Positions 53,297 through 64,000 of a stretch of DNA of 64,000 nucleotides are shown one piece after another; the first letter of the stretch is position 1; every line of letters begins with the position of its first letter. The DNA comes from Herbaspirillum sp. DW155 (GTDB lineage Bacteria; Pseudomonadota; Gammaproteobacteria; Burkholderiales; Burkholderiaceae_D). The DNA is taken from positions 3,348,001 to 3,412,000 of the forward strand of contig NZ_AP029028.1 of NCBI RefSeq assembly GCF_037076565.1, read 5' to 3'. A program made the position numbers and the translations under genes. The notes beneath the pieces are model-generated. The model was given only the letters and a program-made list of their open reading frames with translations, ran no database searches and was not told where the DNA came from.

Positions 53297-53827
53297 TCAG
53301 GCACCCTTCTTGATCCAGGCCGCCAGTTGATGCGGCCCCAGGCCGTCATATTCTTCGAACGGCTGGTGAATCCACGGGTTGGTCGGCAGGTAGTCGATGT
53401 GGAAATCAGGTTCCACGACCGAGCAGGCCTTCCACCACAACACGGCACTCTTGATCTCGGTGACGGAAGGATAATGTTCCTTCAGGTGGACCATCACCTT
53501 CTGCAGGGTCACGCCGGAATCGACCAGATCGTCCACCAGCAGGATGCGGCCACCCAGGCTGCCCTTGGTGATGGTGATGTACTTGGCGATGTCCAGGGAG
53601 CTGCGGATGGTGCCGGCGGCTTCACGGTAGGAGCTGGTCGAGAGGATCGCCAGCGGGACATCGAAAATGCGCGACATCACGTCACCCGGGCGCAGGCCGC
53701 CGCGCGCCAGGCACAGCACCTGGTCGAACTGGTAGCCGGACTCGTAGACCTTCAATGCCAGTCGTTCGATCAGGCGGTTGTAGTCGTCCCAGGAGACCCA
53801 GAGGTCTTTGTCGTCAGAGATCTTCAT
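53297..53827 (-). CDS. purine phosphoribosyltransferase family protein
   Basis: A 176-residue type I phosphoribosyltransferase. The PRPP-binding loop ILLVDDLVDSGVTL is intact near residues 95-108. The N-terminal part has VLCLARGGLRPGDVMSRIFDVPL, close to the xanthine/guanine type. The C-terminal hood ends in PWIHQPFEEYDGLGPHQLA. It probably salvages xanthine, guanine or hypoxanthine. It lies 54 bases after purA, fitting purine metabolism. The exact base cannot be read from sequence. Confidence 0.85.
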   Translation of the reverse strand: MKISDDKDLWVSWDDYNRLIERLALKVYESGYQFDQVLCLARGGLRPGDVMSRIFDVPLAILSTSSYREAAGTIRSSLDIAKYITITKGSLGGRILLVDDLVDSGVTLQKVMVHLKEHYPSVTEIKSAVLWWKACSVVEPDFHIDYLPTNPWIHQPFEEYDGLGPHQLAAWIKKGA

Positions 53828-53881
53828 ATTCTTGATTGCTTCGTAGTGCCTTGTTGCCCTTGCGGGCGATTGCGTAGTGAA

Positions 53882-55198
<1,317 letters not shown>

Positions 55199-56359
55199 TC
55201 AACCCAAGTTTTTGATAATCCAGTTTCCATTGCTGAAATCGAGTGCGCGATCGCAATCGAATTCGTCCTGATCGTTTTCGTGGCCGGGAAGGCTTTGGAT
55301 CACGATCTCTCCCGCTTGCCGCAATTGCGCTATTTTCTCACGCAGACCGGCGTCCCTGCCCCAAGGGGCGAGGATGGCGCGTTTTCGTTCTGCGCCCGGC
55401 ATCAGTCGTGCCAGTTCACGCAGGTCCAGGGAGAAGCCGGTAGCCGGCCGTGCACGGCCGAAAGCTTCACCCACATGGTCGTAGCGGCCGCCGCGCACCA
55501 CCGCATTGGGCAGGCCCGGCACATAGGCGGAAAACATCACGCCGCTGTGGTAATGGTAGCCGCGCAGGTCGGCCAGATCGATGGTGACGGCCGCGCCTTC
55601 ATGGCCGGCCGCCAGTTCCACCAGGGCTTGCAGCTCGTCGAGCGCCTGGCCGATGCCGGGCAGCGCCGGCAAGGTGATACGGGCGCGGGCGATGACCGCG
55701 ATGTCGCCGTACAGGTTGGGCAGCGCCAGCAAGGCGGCGCGGGTACCTTCCTGATAGGAGGCAGTGATTTCCTTGAGGCCCGGCACATCCTTGGCCTGCA
55801 GCAGGCCGAAGAGCTGCGCTTCATCGCGCTTGGCGGCCGCATCATTGGCGATGATGGCACGCAGCACGCCGACGTGGCACAGGTCCAGGCGGATGGTGCG
55901 CATGCCGGCCAGGGCCAGCGAATTCAAGGCCAGTTCCTGAATTTCGGCATCGGCTTCGAGGCCGGCATGACCATAGATCTCGGCGCCGATCTGGATCGGT
56001 TCGCGGGTGGCGTGCAGGCCTGTCGGGCGCGTATGCAGCACGCTGCCCGCATAGCACAGGCGGGTGACCGAAGCGCGATTGAGCAGGTGGGCGTCGATGC
56101 GCGCCACTTGCGTGGTCATGTCGGCGCGTACGCCCAGGGTGCGGCCGGAGAGCTGGTCGACCAGCTTGAAGGTGCGCAGGTCGGTGTCCTGGCCGGCGCC
56201 GGTGAGCAGCGATTCGAGATACTCCAGCAGCGGCGGCATGACCATTTCGTAGCCGTACAGGCGGAAATTGTCGAGCAGGCGCCGACGCAGTTCCTCTATC
56301 TTGCGCGCTTCCGAGGGCAAGACGTCGGCGATGTTTTCGGGGAGAAGCCAGTTAGGCAT
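55199..56359 (-). CDS. hisZ: ATP phosphoribosyltransferase regulatory subunit
   Basis: A 386-residue HisRS-like paralogue that activates the short-form HisG in histidine synthesis. The ATG at 56359 ([20 protein letters not shown]) was preferred over one two codons earlier. Class II synthetase motifs are present in outline ([43 protein letters not shown]), but the protein lacks the C-terminal anticodon-binding domain of HisS. It is followed by purA with a three-base gap. Confidence 0.93.
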   Translation of the reverse strand: MPNWLLPENIADVLPSEARKIEELRRRLLDNFRLYGYEMVMPPLLEYLESLLTGAGQDTDLRTFKLVDQLSGRTLGVRADMTTQVARIDAHLLNRASVTRLCYAGSVLHTRPTGLHATREPIQIGAEIYGHAGLEADAEIQELALNSLALAGMRTIRLDLCHVGVLRAIIANDAAAKRDEAQLFGLLQAKDVPGLKEITASYQEGTRAALLALPNLYGDIAVIARARITLPALPGIGQALDELQALVELAAGHEGAAVTIDLADLRGYHYHSGVMFSAYVPGLPNAVVRGGRYDHVGEAFGRARPATGFSLDLRELARLMPGAERKRAILAPWGRDAGLREKIAQLRQAGEIVIQSLPGHENDQDEFDCDRALDFSNGNWIIKNLG

Positions 56360-56632
56360 AAACAAAAGTCAAAGCAGAAAAAAACGGTTTGCGTACTTGC
56401 GTGGCGCGAACGACAACGAGGCAAGCAGGCGTCCAGACGAACAATCGGGGCGGTCCGGGAATGCCTGCCGCCCCTCTTCTTGCGAACCGGGAAAATTGCA
56501 TCCCGGAACATGATGTCCGACCCAAAAAAAGGAAAGATGCCCTTTACCAGCGGCATCCATCCGGTTCGCCCTGCCCGCCGGAAATGCACGGCGGCGCAGA
56601 ACTGTTCACATTATCGCCTGATAAGCGGATTT

Positions 56633-57526
56633 TTACTTCTTCGCAGCGCTGGCAGTGCCGCCGCCGACTCCCTTGAAGTACTTGAAGAACTCCGAACTCG
56701 GATCCACCACCATGACATCGTGACGGTTCTTGAAGCTGGCGCGGTAGGCTTCCAGGCTGCGATAGAACTTGTAGAAGTCCGGGTTCTGGCCGAAAGCCTG
56801 GGCGTAGATCTGGGATGCCTTGGCATCGCCGGCACCACGGATCTTTTCGGATTCGCGATAGGCTTCGGCCAGGATCACCACACGCTGGCGGTCGGCGTCG
56901 GCGCGGATCTTCTCGGATTCGGCGGCACCGGTGGAGCGCAGTTCGTTGGCCACCCGCACGCGCTCGGACTTCATGCGTTCGAATACCGAGTTGTTGATCT
57001 GGTCCACGTAGTCCACACGGCGCAGGCGCACGTCGATGACTTCCACGCCAATCTGCTTGGCTTCGTTGGCCACGCGCGCCTGGATGGCGTCCATGACCCT
57101 GTTGCGCTGGCTGGAGATGACTTCACGCACGGTGCGCTTGGTGATCTCATCGTTCAGCGCGGCCTTGACGATCTGCGACAGGCGGTCCTGGGTACGGCGC
57201 TCGTCGGCGCCGAAGCTGACGAAGTACAGGCGCGGGTCAACGATGCGCCACTTGACGTAGGCATCGACCAGCACGTTCATCTTTTCGGCGGTGATGAAGC
57301 GGTCGGCGTCGGGGGTATCCAGGGTCTGGATGCGCTTGTCCAGATACATCACGTTCTGGAACGGCGGCGGCAGCTTGAAGTGCAGGCCCGGTTCGGTGAT
57401 GACCTGCTTGACTTCACCGAGGGCGAAGACGATGGCCGCAGAACGCTGGTCCACCACGAAGATGGTGGACGAAGCCAGCCAGATCGCCACCACGGCGACG
57501 ATCACGGAAGTAACGAGGCGGCCCAT
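56633..57526 (-). CDS. hflC: HflC, modulator of FtsH protease
   Basis: A 297-residue SPFH/band-7 membrane protein. A single N-terminal transmembrane helix (VTSVIVAVVAIWLASSTIFVV) is followed by the SPFH domain and a long coiled coil (ERMKSERVRVANELRSTG). With HflK it forms the large cage around FtsH. The ATG overlaps the hflK stop in TGATG. The C-terminal tail is Gly-rich (GVGGGTASAAKK). Confidence 0.95.
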   Translation of the reverse strand: MGRLVTSVIVAVVAIWLASSTIFVVDQRSAAIVFALGEVKQVITEPGLHFKLPPPFQNVMYLDKRIQTLDTPDADRFITAEKMNVLVDAYVKWRIVDPRLYFVSFGADERRTQDRLSQIVKAALNDEITKRTVREVISSQRNRVMDAIQARVANEAKQIGVEVIDVRLRRVDYVDQINNSVFERMKSERVRVANELRSTGAAESEKIRADADRQRVVILAEAYRESEKIRGAGDAKASQIYAQAFGQNPDFYKFYRSLEAYRASFKNRHDVMVVDPSSEFFKYFKGVGGGTASAAKK

Positions 57527-58881
57527 CAGCGCACCTCCCTTTCACGCGCATCACGGGGATCGCGGTTTCTCGAATCTCGCATCAGCTCGGAAGAATACAC
57601 GGTGTCGTTTCCTGCAGTCGAATTGGTGGACGCGGCACTGGGCAGGGCCTGGCTGGCCGCCGGCGCCTGCGGCTTGCCGCTGGCCGGGGCCGCATCGGCG
57701 CCGCTTTGCTGGATCAGCTTGTCCAGGGGCAGGTACAGGAGGTTGCTGCCATTCTTCACATCGACCATGACCTTGGTGGTATTGGCGAAGATCTGCTGCA
57801 TGGTTTCCAGGTACATGCGATCACGGGTGACGGCCGGGGCCTTGGCGTAGGCTTCCTGCACCTGGGTGAAGCGCGAGGCGTCACCTTCGGCATTGGCTAC
57901 CACGCGGGAGCGGTAAGCTTCGGCTTCTTCCAGCAGGCGCGAGGCGGCGCCGGAAGCGCGCGGGATCACGTCGTTGGCATAGGCCTGGCCTTCGTTCTTC
58001 AGGCGTTCGCGGTCCTGGCCGGCCTTGACGGCATCATCGAAGGCGGCTTGCACCTGTTCGGGCGGTTGCACGCCTTGCATGGTGACGTTGGTGATCTGCA
58101 CGCCGGACTTGTAGCGGTCCAGGATCTGCTGCATGCGCTGGCTCACGTCCAATGCGACTTTTTCACGGCCTTCATAGAGCACGAAGTCCATCTTGCTGCG
58201 GCCGACGATCTCGCGGATGGCGGTTTCGGCAACCTGGCGCACGGAATCATCCGGGTCACGGTTGTTGAACAGCCATTCGGCCGCGTTCTTGAGCTTGTAC
58301 TGGACGGCAAACTGGATGTCGATGATGTTTTCATCATCGGTGAGCATCAGGGATTCCTTCAACTGCTTGTTGCGCACGTTGCCGCGATAGCCAATCTCGG
58401 CGGTGCGCACCTGCGACATGTTGACGATCTCATGACCCTGGATGGGATAGGGCCAGCGCCAGTTGAAGCCCGGCAGCGTGGTGTGGCTGTAGCGGCCGAA
58501 GGTGGTCACCACGGCGGTCTGGCCTTCCTGCACGATAAAGAAACCGCTGGCCAGCCAGAGGAAGACGACGATGACGGCAATGACGCCCACGCCGATGCCG
58601 GCGCCCTTGACGTCACCACGATTGAAACCGCCGCCACCGTTGCCGCCATCGGAACCACCACCCTTGCGGCCGAGCAGGCCGGCGATGCGTTGGTTGAAGT
58701 CGCGCCAGAGCTGGTCGAGGTCGGGCGGACCGTCATTGTTGCCGGACGGTTTTTCGGGCCGTTTGTCGCCGTTACTTCCGTTATTCTGATTCTCGCGGTT
58801 GTCGTTTTGCGAACCACGTCCCCATTGGGGGTCGTTCAACGAAAACTTGACACCGATTTTCCTGAATAAAGACACAAGCAT
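57526..58881 (-). CDS. hflK: HflK, modulator of FtsH protease
   Basis: A 451-residue partner of HflC. The start was set at ATG 58881 (MLVSLFRKIGVKFSLNDPQW); the frame extends to 58974, but the extra residues do not resemble HflK. The N-terminal SLNDPQWGRG and Gly-rich region are typical. The transmembrane helix GVGVIAVIVVFLWLASGFFIV lies near residue 105. The SPFH domain and coiled coil follow, and the C-terminus is Pro/Ala/Ser-rich. The order hfq-hflX-hflK-hflC is conserved. Confidence 0.94.
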   Translation of the reverse strand: MLVSLFRKIGVKFSLNDPQWGRGSQNDNRENQNNGSNGDKRPEKPSGNNDGPPDLDQLWRDFNQRIAGLLGRKGGGSDGGNGGGGFNRGDVKGAGIGVGVIAVIVVFLWLASGFFIVQEGQTAVVTTFGRYSHTTLPGFNWRWPYPIQGHEIVNMSQVRTAEIGYRGNVRNKQLKESLMLTDDENIIDIQFAVQYKLKNAAEWLFNNRDPDDSVRQVAETAIREIVGRSKMDFVLYEGREKVALDVSQRMQQILDRYKSGVQITNVTMQGVQPPEQVQAAFDDAVKAGQDRERLKNEGQAYANDVIPRASGAASRLLEEAEAYRSRVVANAEGDASRFTQVQEAYAKAPAVTRDRMYLETMQQIFANTTKVMVDVKNGSNLLYLPLDKLIQQSGADAAPASGKPQAPAASQALPSAASTNSTAGNDTVYSSELMRDSRNRDPRDAREREVR

Positions 58882-58970
58882 GCGTTTGCGTTCCGGCTGA
58901 AGTGATGGATTAAGAGAATCTAGGAGGAATGCGCGCCAGGAACGAGCAACGAGCCGTCCCCTCGAACGGC

Positions 58971-60095
58971 TCAAGCGTGCATGTCTTCGGAATCGACTGG
59001 CTCAGAACGGCTGCGACCCCTGGCCTCCAAGGCGGCCTTGAGCGAAGCGGCGATCGCTTCGCGCAGCAGATCCAGGCCAGCACCAGACTTGGCACTGACG
59101 AAAACCCGCTGGATTTTACCATACTCGTCATATTCGACCGCCGGTTCCAGACCGGCGGCGTCGATCTTGTTCCAGACCAGGATTTGCGGCACGTGGTCAG
59201 CGCCGATTTCCTTCAAGACCAGATTGACCTGCTCGATCTGTTCCATCCGCACCGGGCTGGCGGCATCCACCACGTGCAGCAGCAGGTCGGCATGGATGGT
59301 TTCTTCCAGGGTGGCGCGGAAGGCTTCGACCAGCTGGTGAGGCAGTTCGCGGATGAAACCCACGGTATCCGAAATCACCACGTGCCCGACCTCGCCCAGG
59401 TAGACACGACGGGAAGTCGTATCCAGCGTGGCAAAGAGCTGGTTGGCGGCATACACCCCGGCCTTGGCCAGGGAATTGAAGATGGTCGACTTGCCGGCGT
59501 TGGTATAACCCACCAGCGAGACTGAGAAGGTTTCGCTGCGGCCGCGCGCACGGCGCTGCGTAGCATGTTGCCGGCGCAGCTTGGCCAGCACCGCCCGCAA
59601 GGCCTTGACGCGCTCGCCCAGCAGGCGCCGGTCAGTTTCGAGCTGGGTTTCACCGGGGCCACGCAGGCCGATACCACCCTTCTGGCGCTCCAGGTGGGTC
59701 CAGCCGCGGATCAGGCGGGTCGCCAGATGCTGCAACTGGGCCAGTTCGACCTGCACCTTGCCCTCGTGGCTCTTGGCACGCTGCGCGAAGATATCGAGGA
59801 TCAGGCTGGTACGGTCGAGCACACGCACCTTCAACACCCGCTCCAGGTTGCGTTGCTGGGCCGGCGACAAGGCGTGATTGAAAATGACCAGTTCGAGCTG
59901 GAGATCGGCAACAGCTTCGGCGACTTCTTGCGCCTTGCCGGTACCAACGAAGAGAGCGGCATCCGGACTGGCACGGCGGCCGGTGATGGTGATCACCGGT
60001 TCCGCACCAGCCGATTTTGCCAACAGGAAGAGCTCATCCAGACTAGCGGCGAAATCGTTCTTGCCGAAGTCCAGGCCGACTAACGCGGCACGCAT
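58971..60095 (-). CDS. hflX: ribosome-associated GTPase HflX
   Basis: A 374-residue GTPase that splits stalled 70S ribosomes. The N-terminal HflX domain has the GKAQEVAEAV segment and a Gly-rich RGPGETQLETDRR hinge. The G domain has GYTNAGKSTIFN (G1), DTTSR, DTVGFI (G3) and VWNKID (G4). The length is a little below the E. coli protein, lacking most of the C-terminal extension. It lies 39 bases after hfq. Confidence 0.95.
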   Translation of the reverse strand: MRAALVGLDFGKNDFAASLDELFLLAKSAGAEPVITITGRRASPDAALFVGTGKAQEVAEAVADLQLELVIFNHALSPAQQRNLERVLKVRVLDRTSLILDIFAQRAKSHEGKVQVELAQLQHLATRLIRGWTHLERQKGGIGLRGPGETQLETDRRLLGERVKALRAVLAKLRRQHATQRRARGRSETFSVSLVGYTNAGKSTIFNSLAKAGVYAANQLFATLDTTSRRVYLGEVGHVVISDTVGFIRELPHQLVEAFRATLEETIHADLLLHVVDAASPVRMEQIEQVNLVLKEIGADHVPQILVWNKIDAAGLEPAVEYDEYGKIQRVFVSAKSGAGLDLLREAIAASLKAALEARGRSRSEPVDSEDMHA

Positions 60096-60134
60096 GTCAA
60101 AATGCCCACGGCGTCAAGCCGGCCAGGTAGACCA

Positions 60135-60374
60135 TTATTCGTCGGACGAGGATTCGAGACTGAGATTGACCGCGCGTGCAGGCACGACGGTAGAGATGGC
60201 GTGTTTGTAAACCATTTGCGTAACGGTGTTACGCAGCAGAACTACATATTGATCGAAAGACTCCACATGGCCTTGCAGCTTGATGCCGTTGACCAGATAG
60301 ATAGAGACGGGAACGTGCTCTTTTCTCAATGCGTTCAGGAATGGGTCTTGTAACAATTGCCCTTTGTTGCTCAT
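60135..60374 (-). CDS. hfq: RNA chaperone Hfq
   Basis: A 79-residue Sm-like protein. The Sm1 motif ([23 protein letters not shown]) and Sm2 core ([14 protein letters not shown]) are complete. The N-terminal [16 protein letters not shown] is standard. It forms a hexamer that pairs small RNAs with mRNAs. The C-terminal tail ([10 protein letters not shown]) is short and acidic, as in other betaproteobacteria. It stands between der and hflX. Confidence 0.97.
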   Translation of the reverse strand: MSNKGQLLQDPFLNALRKEHVPVSIYLVNGIKLQGHVESFDQYVVLLRNTVTQMVYKHAISTVVPARAVNLSLESSSDE

Positions 60375-60514
60375 GGCAGCTCCACGGTGTTGTTGTGATT
60401 AGGACTTGGAGGCACTTCAAGGAATATCAAGTGCTTGACCAACTTTATGCTATTCAATTTAAACGATTTTCGCTCCAACGCCAAAAAACATTGATCGAAT
60501 AGCAGGATTTACGA

Positions 60515-61858
60515 CTATTTTTCCTGCCGGATGAAAGGATTCTTGCCCGACTTGAACTCGATACGCAGTGGAGTGCCGACCAGGGAGAAAGTTTCCCGGA
60601 AGTGCTTTTCCAGATAACGCTTGTAATTGTCGTCGATGGCTTCCAGCGCATTGCCGTGAATCACCACCACCGGCGGGTTCTGCCCCCCCTGGTGCGCATA
60701 GCGCAGCTTGGGACGGATCGAACCCTTGCGGCGCGGCTGCTGGTGTTCCAGCGCTTCTTCCAGCGCACGCGTGAGGCGCGGGGTGCTCAGCTTGGCCATG
60801 GCGGCAGCGTAGGCCGAATCAATCGACTTCATCAGCGGACCGATGCCGGTCGACTTCAGGGCCGAGATGAAGTGGAACTTGGCGAAGGAAAGAAAATTCA
60901 GTTTGCGCTCCAGATCCATCTTGATCTGGTTGCGCTGGTCGCTTTCCATGCCATCCCATTTGTTCACACCGACCACCAGCGCCCTGCCCGACTCCAGCAC
61001 GAAGCCGGCGATGTGGGCATCCTGCTCGGAAATATCCTGCTGGGCATCCAGCAGCAGCAGCACGACGTTGGCGTCTGAAATCGATTTCAGCGTCTTGACC
61101 ACGGAAAACTTCTCGATGGCCTCGAACACCTTGCCACGGCGGCGGATGCCGGCGGTATCGATCAGCGTGTAGTGACGGCCTTCGCGCTCGAACGGAATTT
61201 CAATCGAGTCGCGCGTGGTACCCGGCATGTCGAAGGCGATCACGCGCTCTTCGCCCAGCAGCGTGTTGACCAGGGTCGACTTGCCCACGTTGGGACGGCC
61301 GACGATGGCGATCTTGGTGCCGCGCACGGCCGGCTCTTCCGCTTCAGGCTCCTGGGCGCGCTGGGCTTCGACCTGATCCAGGGCTTCCTGCACCAGGTCG
61401 GCCACGCCGTCACCGTGAGCGGCGGAGATCACATAAGGATCGCCCATGCCCAGCTCGTAGAAGTCGGCGGTGACCGAGGTGTACTTCATGCCTTCGGACT
61501 TGTTGACCACCAGCAGCACGGAACGGCCGCACTTGCGCAGGAAGTCGGTGATGGTCTTGTCGTGCGGCGTCAATCCCTGGCGGCCGTCGACGATGAACAC
61601 CACGATGTCGGCCTCGACCACTGCCTGCTTGGTCTGCTTGGCCATCTCATACATGATCCCGTCCTTGGCGACGGGTTCGAAGCCACCGGTATCGATCACC
61701 AGGAACGGACGTTCGCCGACCCGGCCTTCGCCGTAGTGACGATCGCGCGTCAGGCCGGGCAGGTCCGCCACCAGCGCATCGCGGCTGCGGGTGAGCCTGT
61801 TGAACAACGTCGATTTGCCGACGTTGGGACGGCCTACAAGTGCAATTACCGGTTTCAT
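60515..61858 (-). CDS. der: ribosome biogenesis GTPase Der (EngA)
   Basis: A 447-residue protein with two tandem G domains and a C-terminal KH-like domain. [12 protein letters not shown] opens the first (residue 8) and [12 protein letters not shown] the second (near 187). DTGGF and [10 protein letters not shown] are the G3 motifs, and NKSEG/NKWDG the G4 motifs. It assists 50S assembly. It lies 32 bases after bamB in the same operon direction. Confidence 0.96.
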   Translation of the reverse strand: MKPVIALVGRPNVGKSTLFNRLTRSRDALVADLPGLTRDRHYGEGRVGERPFLVIDTGGFEPVAKDGIMYEMAKQTKQAVVEADIVVFIVDGRQGLTPHDKTITDFLRKCGRSVLLVVNKSEGMKYTSVTADFYELGMGDPYVISAAHGDGVADLVQEALDQVEAQRAQEPEAEEPAVRGTKIAIVGRPNVGKSTLVNTLLGEERVIAFDMPGTTRDSIEIPFEREGRHYTLIDTAGIRRRGKVFEAIEKFSVVKTLKSISDANVVLLLLDAQQDISEQDAHIAGFVLESGRALVVGVNKWDGMESDQRNQIKMDLERKLNFLSFAKFHFISALKSTGIGPLMKSIDSAYAAAMAKLSTPRLTRALEEALEHQQPRRKGSIRPKLRYAHQGGQNPPVVVIHGNALEAIDDNYKRYLEKHFRETFSLVGTPLRIEFKSGKNPFIRQEK

Positions 61859-61890
61859 TTCTTTTCTTGGGGGTCGTTCGTCACTGCCGC

Positions 61891-63090
61891 TTATTCGGCG
61901 ACGACGGAGACCACGGTTCCTGATTTGGTTTGGAAAACGACAGACGAGCCGGTAGAGACCGGAGGCGCCTGGATAGCACTGCCGTCGGTAGCCAGACGGG
62001 CCACGAAGGCGCCGTCTTCCCGCGACAGGAAGTGAATATAACCCTGGAAGTCACCTACCGCCACCGCCTTGCCCACGCCGATCGGGCTGGAAAGCACGCG
62101 GTTCTTCAGACGGTCGTTGCGCCAGATGACGGCACCGGTATCCCGTGCAAACTCGGTGACGGCACCGCCGACATCGGCCGCATAGACGTAAGCGTCATCC
62201 AGATTGACGCCCACATCGCTGGAAAACTCCTTGATCCAGCGCACATTACCGTTGAGCAAGTCGAAGCAACCGATACGCCCCTGGTAGGATGCCGCGCAGA
62301 TGTCACGCGAACCCAGTGCCGGCACGCCCGACACATCGGAGATACGTTCCAGTTCGGTGGTGCCACGCGGATCGCCCACCGGCACCTCCCAGCGCGGACC
62401 ACCGTTGTTCAGTGCCAGCGCCGACAGACGGCCACCCGGCAATGCGACGAAAGCGGTTTGCGAACCGATCGCGATACCCGGCGCATTGCGCAAGGTCAGC
62501 GAGGGCAGGTTGCGCTGGACCATCCAGCGCTGGCTGCCATTGTCGGCATCGTACGCGGTCACGCGGTTATCGATGCTGCGAATGACCACCAGGCCTTCGC
62601 CCACGGCCGGTGCCGACAGCACTTCGCTGGGCGCCTGGGCGCTCCAGGTCGGCTTGCCGGTAGCGGCATCGAAGGCCTGGATGCGACCCTTCTCGCCGAC
62701 CACCACCACGGTGCTGCCATCGCTGCCCACGCCGGCCGTCAGTTCGCCCTCAGCGCGGCTGCGCCACAGGGTCTGGCCGTTCTGGGCATTGATGCGCACC
62801 ACGGTGCCATCGTTGGCCGCAGCAAAGATGCTGCCGGCGGCAAATGCCGGGGTGAACTGGTAATTGCCGGACTTGCCGACGCTGACCGTCCAGGTAGCCT
62901 GGGCGCGCATTTTCTGGGTGAATTCGACCAGCGGTGCAGGCGGATTTGGATCCTTCTTGCTGGAGAACAGCGAGCAGCCGGACAAGGCCACCACGGCCGC
63001 CATGGCGGCCACGTTCAGCGCCAGCTTGCCGGCGCGGCGGGATCGTGCAAAGGATGTTGCCTGGGCAGCAGTGGCTGTCACACTACGCAT
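61891..63090 (-). CDS. bamB: outer-membrane assembly lipoprotein BamB
   Basis: A 399-residue eight-bladed beta-propeller lipoprotein of the BAM complex. The lipobox LSGC puts the lipidated Cys at residue 39. Repeated PQQ-like blades are clear ([64 protein letters not shown]). The order hisS-yfgM-bamB-der is conserved in gammaproteobacteria and betaproteobacteria. Confidence 0.95.
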   Translation of the reverse strand: MRSVTATAAQATSFARSRRAGKLALNVAAMAAVVALSGCSLFSSKKDPNPPAPLVEFTQKMRAQATWTVSVGKSGNYQFTPAFAAGSIFAAANDGTVVRINAQNGQTLWRSRAEGELTAGVGSDGSTVVVVGEKGRIQAFDAATGKPTWSAQAPSEVLSAPAVGEGLVVIRSIDNRVTAYDADNGSQRWMVQRNLPSLTLRNAPGIAIGSQTAFVALPGGRLSALALNNGGPRWEVPVGDPRGTTELERISDVSGVPALGSRDICAASYQGRIGCFDLLNGNVRWIKEFSSDVGVNLDDAYVYAADVGGAVTEFARDTGAVIWRNDRLKNRVLSSPIGVGKAVAVGDFQGYIHFLSREDGAFVARLATDGSAIQAPPVSTGSSVVFQTKSGTVVSVVAE

Positions 63091-63212
63091 ATTCTGTTTC
63101 CTCTAAGCGATGGATGGGTTCGCGCGGGATTGCGGTTCCATTCCCGGGCAGATGATCCGCCGTAGCGGATCATGGCCCCGTCAATTCATGGACGCAAACG
63201 TTCGGTAGCAGC

Positions 63213-63857
63213 TCAGGCCTTGGGGGCTTCGCCGCCGATGGCGTCAAGCTTGATCTGGATCAGCTGGCGGCCTGGGTCCTTGGCGTCGCTCTTTTCCAGT
63301 GCCAGCTTGTAGGCGCTGCGGGCTTCGTCACGCTTGCCCTGGGCCGCCAGCACATCGCCCTTGCGGTCAGCGATGGCACCGGCGAACTGGGCCGGATAAT
63401 CGCCCGACAAGACCTTCAGCGCCTCGTCATAGGACTTGGCATCGAGCAGCACGCCCGCCAGACGCACCGCCGCGATGGCCTTGTATTCCTTGCCACGGCC
63501 ATGGTCGATCACCCATTGCAGCTGCTTCTTGGCCGCGTCCAGATCATTGGCATCGAAGGCCGACTTGGCCGCCACCAGCGCGCTCATCTCGGCGTAGGCG
63601 GTGCCGCTGAACTTGTCCTGGATATCGGCGGCGGCACGTTGCACCTTGGAATTGTCCTTGGCGGCCAGCGACTTCTGCTGTTCTTCATAGAGCACCGAGG
63701 CTTGCGCCGACTGGCGGCCCTGGTAAGTATTCCAGCCGGTCCAGGCGGCATAGCCGGCCAGCGCGATGATCAGCACCCAGGTCACCAGGTTGCCGTATTT
63801 CGCCCACCAGGCCTTGATGGAATCCAGCTGTTCTTGTTCTTCGAGATCGTATGCCAT
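63213..63857 (-). CDS. YfgM-like periplasmic TPR protein
   Basis: A 214-residue protein with one N-terminal membrane anchor (GNLVTWVLIIALAGYAAWTG) and a periplasmic part of TPR-like helices (AEMSALVAAKSAFDANDLDA, then further helix pairs). YfgM associates with the SecYEG translocon and PpiD and helps periplasmic chaperone exchange. The position between hisS and bamB supports the call. The start has MAYDLEEQEQLDSIKAWW, the usual family beginning. Confidence 0.88.
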   Translation of the reverse strand: MAYDLEEQEQLDSIKAWWAKYGNLVTWVLIIALAGYAAWTGWNTYQGRQSAQASVLYEEQQKSLAAKDNSKVQRAAADIQDKFSGTAYAEMSALVAAKSAFDANDLDAAKKQLQWVIDHGRGKEYKAIAAVRLAGVLLDAKSYDEALKVLSGDYPAQFAGAIADRKGDVLAAQGKRDEARSAYKLALEKSDAKDPGRQLIQIKLDAIGGEAPKA

Positions 63858-63903
63858 GTAACTCTGCGTTTAGATAAGTTGACGGTCGAGGTGAACGGGT
63901 CTT

Positions 63904-64000
63904 CAGGGGTGATAGTGCACGTGGTCGTGATCATGGTCATGATCGCCCACGATCTGTTCCACGATGTAGTCGACCACGCCGTCGAAGGCCATGTTGCTCT
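63904..64000 (-). CDS. hisS: histidyl-tRNA synthetase, C-terminal end (partial)
   Basis: The last 31 residues of a gene that begins beyond the window: FDGVVDYIVEQIVGD, then a tail of alternating Asp and His ending VHYHP. The helix fits the end of the HisS anticodon-binding domain, and the position next to a YfgM-like gene and bamB is the conserved hisS location. The assignment depends on context because the catalytic part is not in view. The stop is at 63904-63906. Confidence 0.75.

Noticed and set aside
56366-56632. Possible small DUF2065-type gene between hflC and hisZ
   Set aside because: That gene is common here in related bacteria, but neither minus-strand frame in the gap shows its hydrophobic pattern; I see nothing coding.

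Overview
The window looks like chromosome of a GC-rich betaproteobacterium of the Oxalobacteraceae, most like Herbaspirillum. This rests on the order of the housekeeping block at the right end (hisS, a YfgM-like gene, bamB, der, hfq, hflX, hflK, hflC, hisZ, purA, a phosphoribosyltransferase) and on overall gene style. No database search was run, so the genus is an inference.

Layout. (1) 1-12.6 kb, plus strand: one tightly packed operon for a type IVb pilus of the R64 thin-pilus kind. It encodes two prepilin-like proteins, a TcpQ/PilL-like protein, secretin PilN, PilO, PilP, ATPase PilQ, membrane platform PilR, a large PilV-like tip adhesin, a small membrane protein, a lytic transglycosylase and a prepilin peptidase. 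(2) 12.6-17.1 kb: an AT-rich small membrane protein gene, then a large RTX-type calcium-binding protein gene broken by an IS2-group insertion sequence with a clean 5-bp target duplication, by a separate frameshift, and by an apparent loss of part of one repeat module. (3) 17.3-17.6 kb: tRNA-Leu(CAG) with two related terminator hairpins. (4) 17.7-23.9 kb: a GGDEF-EAL protein, a BvgS/EvgS-like hybrid histidine kinase and, divergent from it, a LuxR-type response regulator. (5) 24.1-32.2 kb: a minus-strand seven-gene cluster (ureohydrolase, TIM-barrel protein, 2-oxoglutarate/Fe(II) oxygenase, amino-acid-type ABC importer, class II aldolase, 2-hydroxyacid dehydrogenase) with a divergent LysR regulator. 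It looks like uptake and catabolism of a guanidino or amino-acid-like compound. (6) 32.2-42.5 kb: a two-partner secretion system with a TpsB pore, a 1,805-residue adhesin and a cytoplasmic HMW1C-family N-glycosyltransferase. The adhesin's C-terminal third is packed with N-X-S/T sequons. (7) 42.6-53.1 kb: pbpC with a bacterial alpha-2-macroglobulin gene, then a LysR/MFS divergent pair. (8) 53.3-64 kb: the housekeeping block.

Most unusual points. The glycosylated adhesin system is split by a 272-bp nested palindromic element, and a shorter relative of that element lies between the response regulator and ghrA. A decayed copy of the response regulator lies beside the LysR gene. The RTX gene carries several separate kinds of damage. 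The PilV-like adhesin has shufflon-style cysteine modules but no shufflon is visible. No CRISPR array, rRNA, prophage or plasmid origin was seen.
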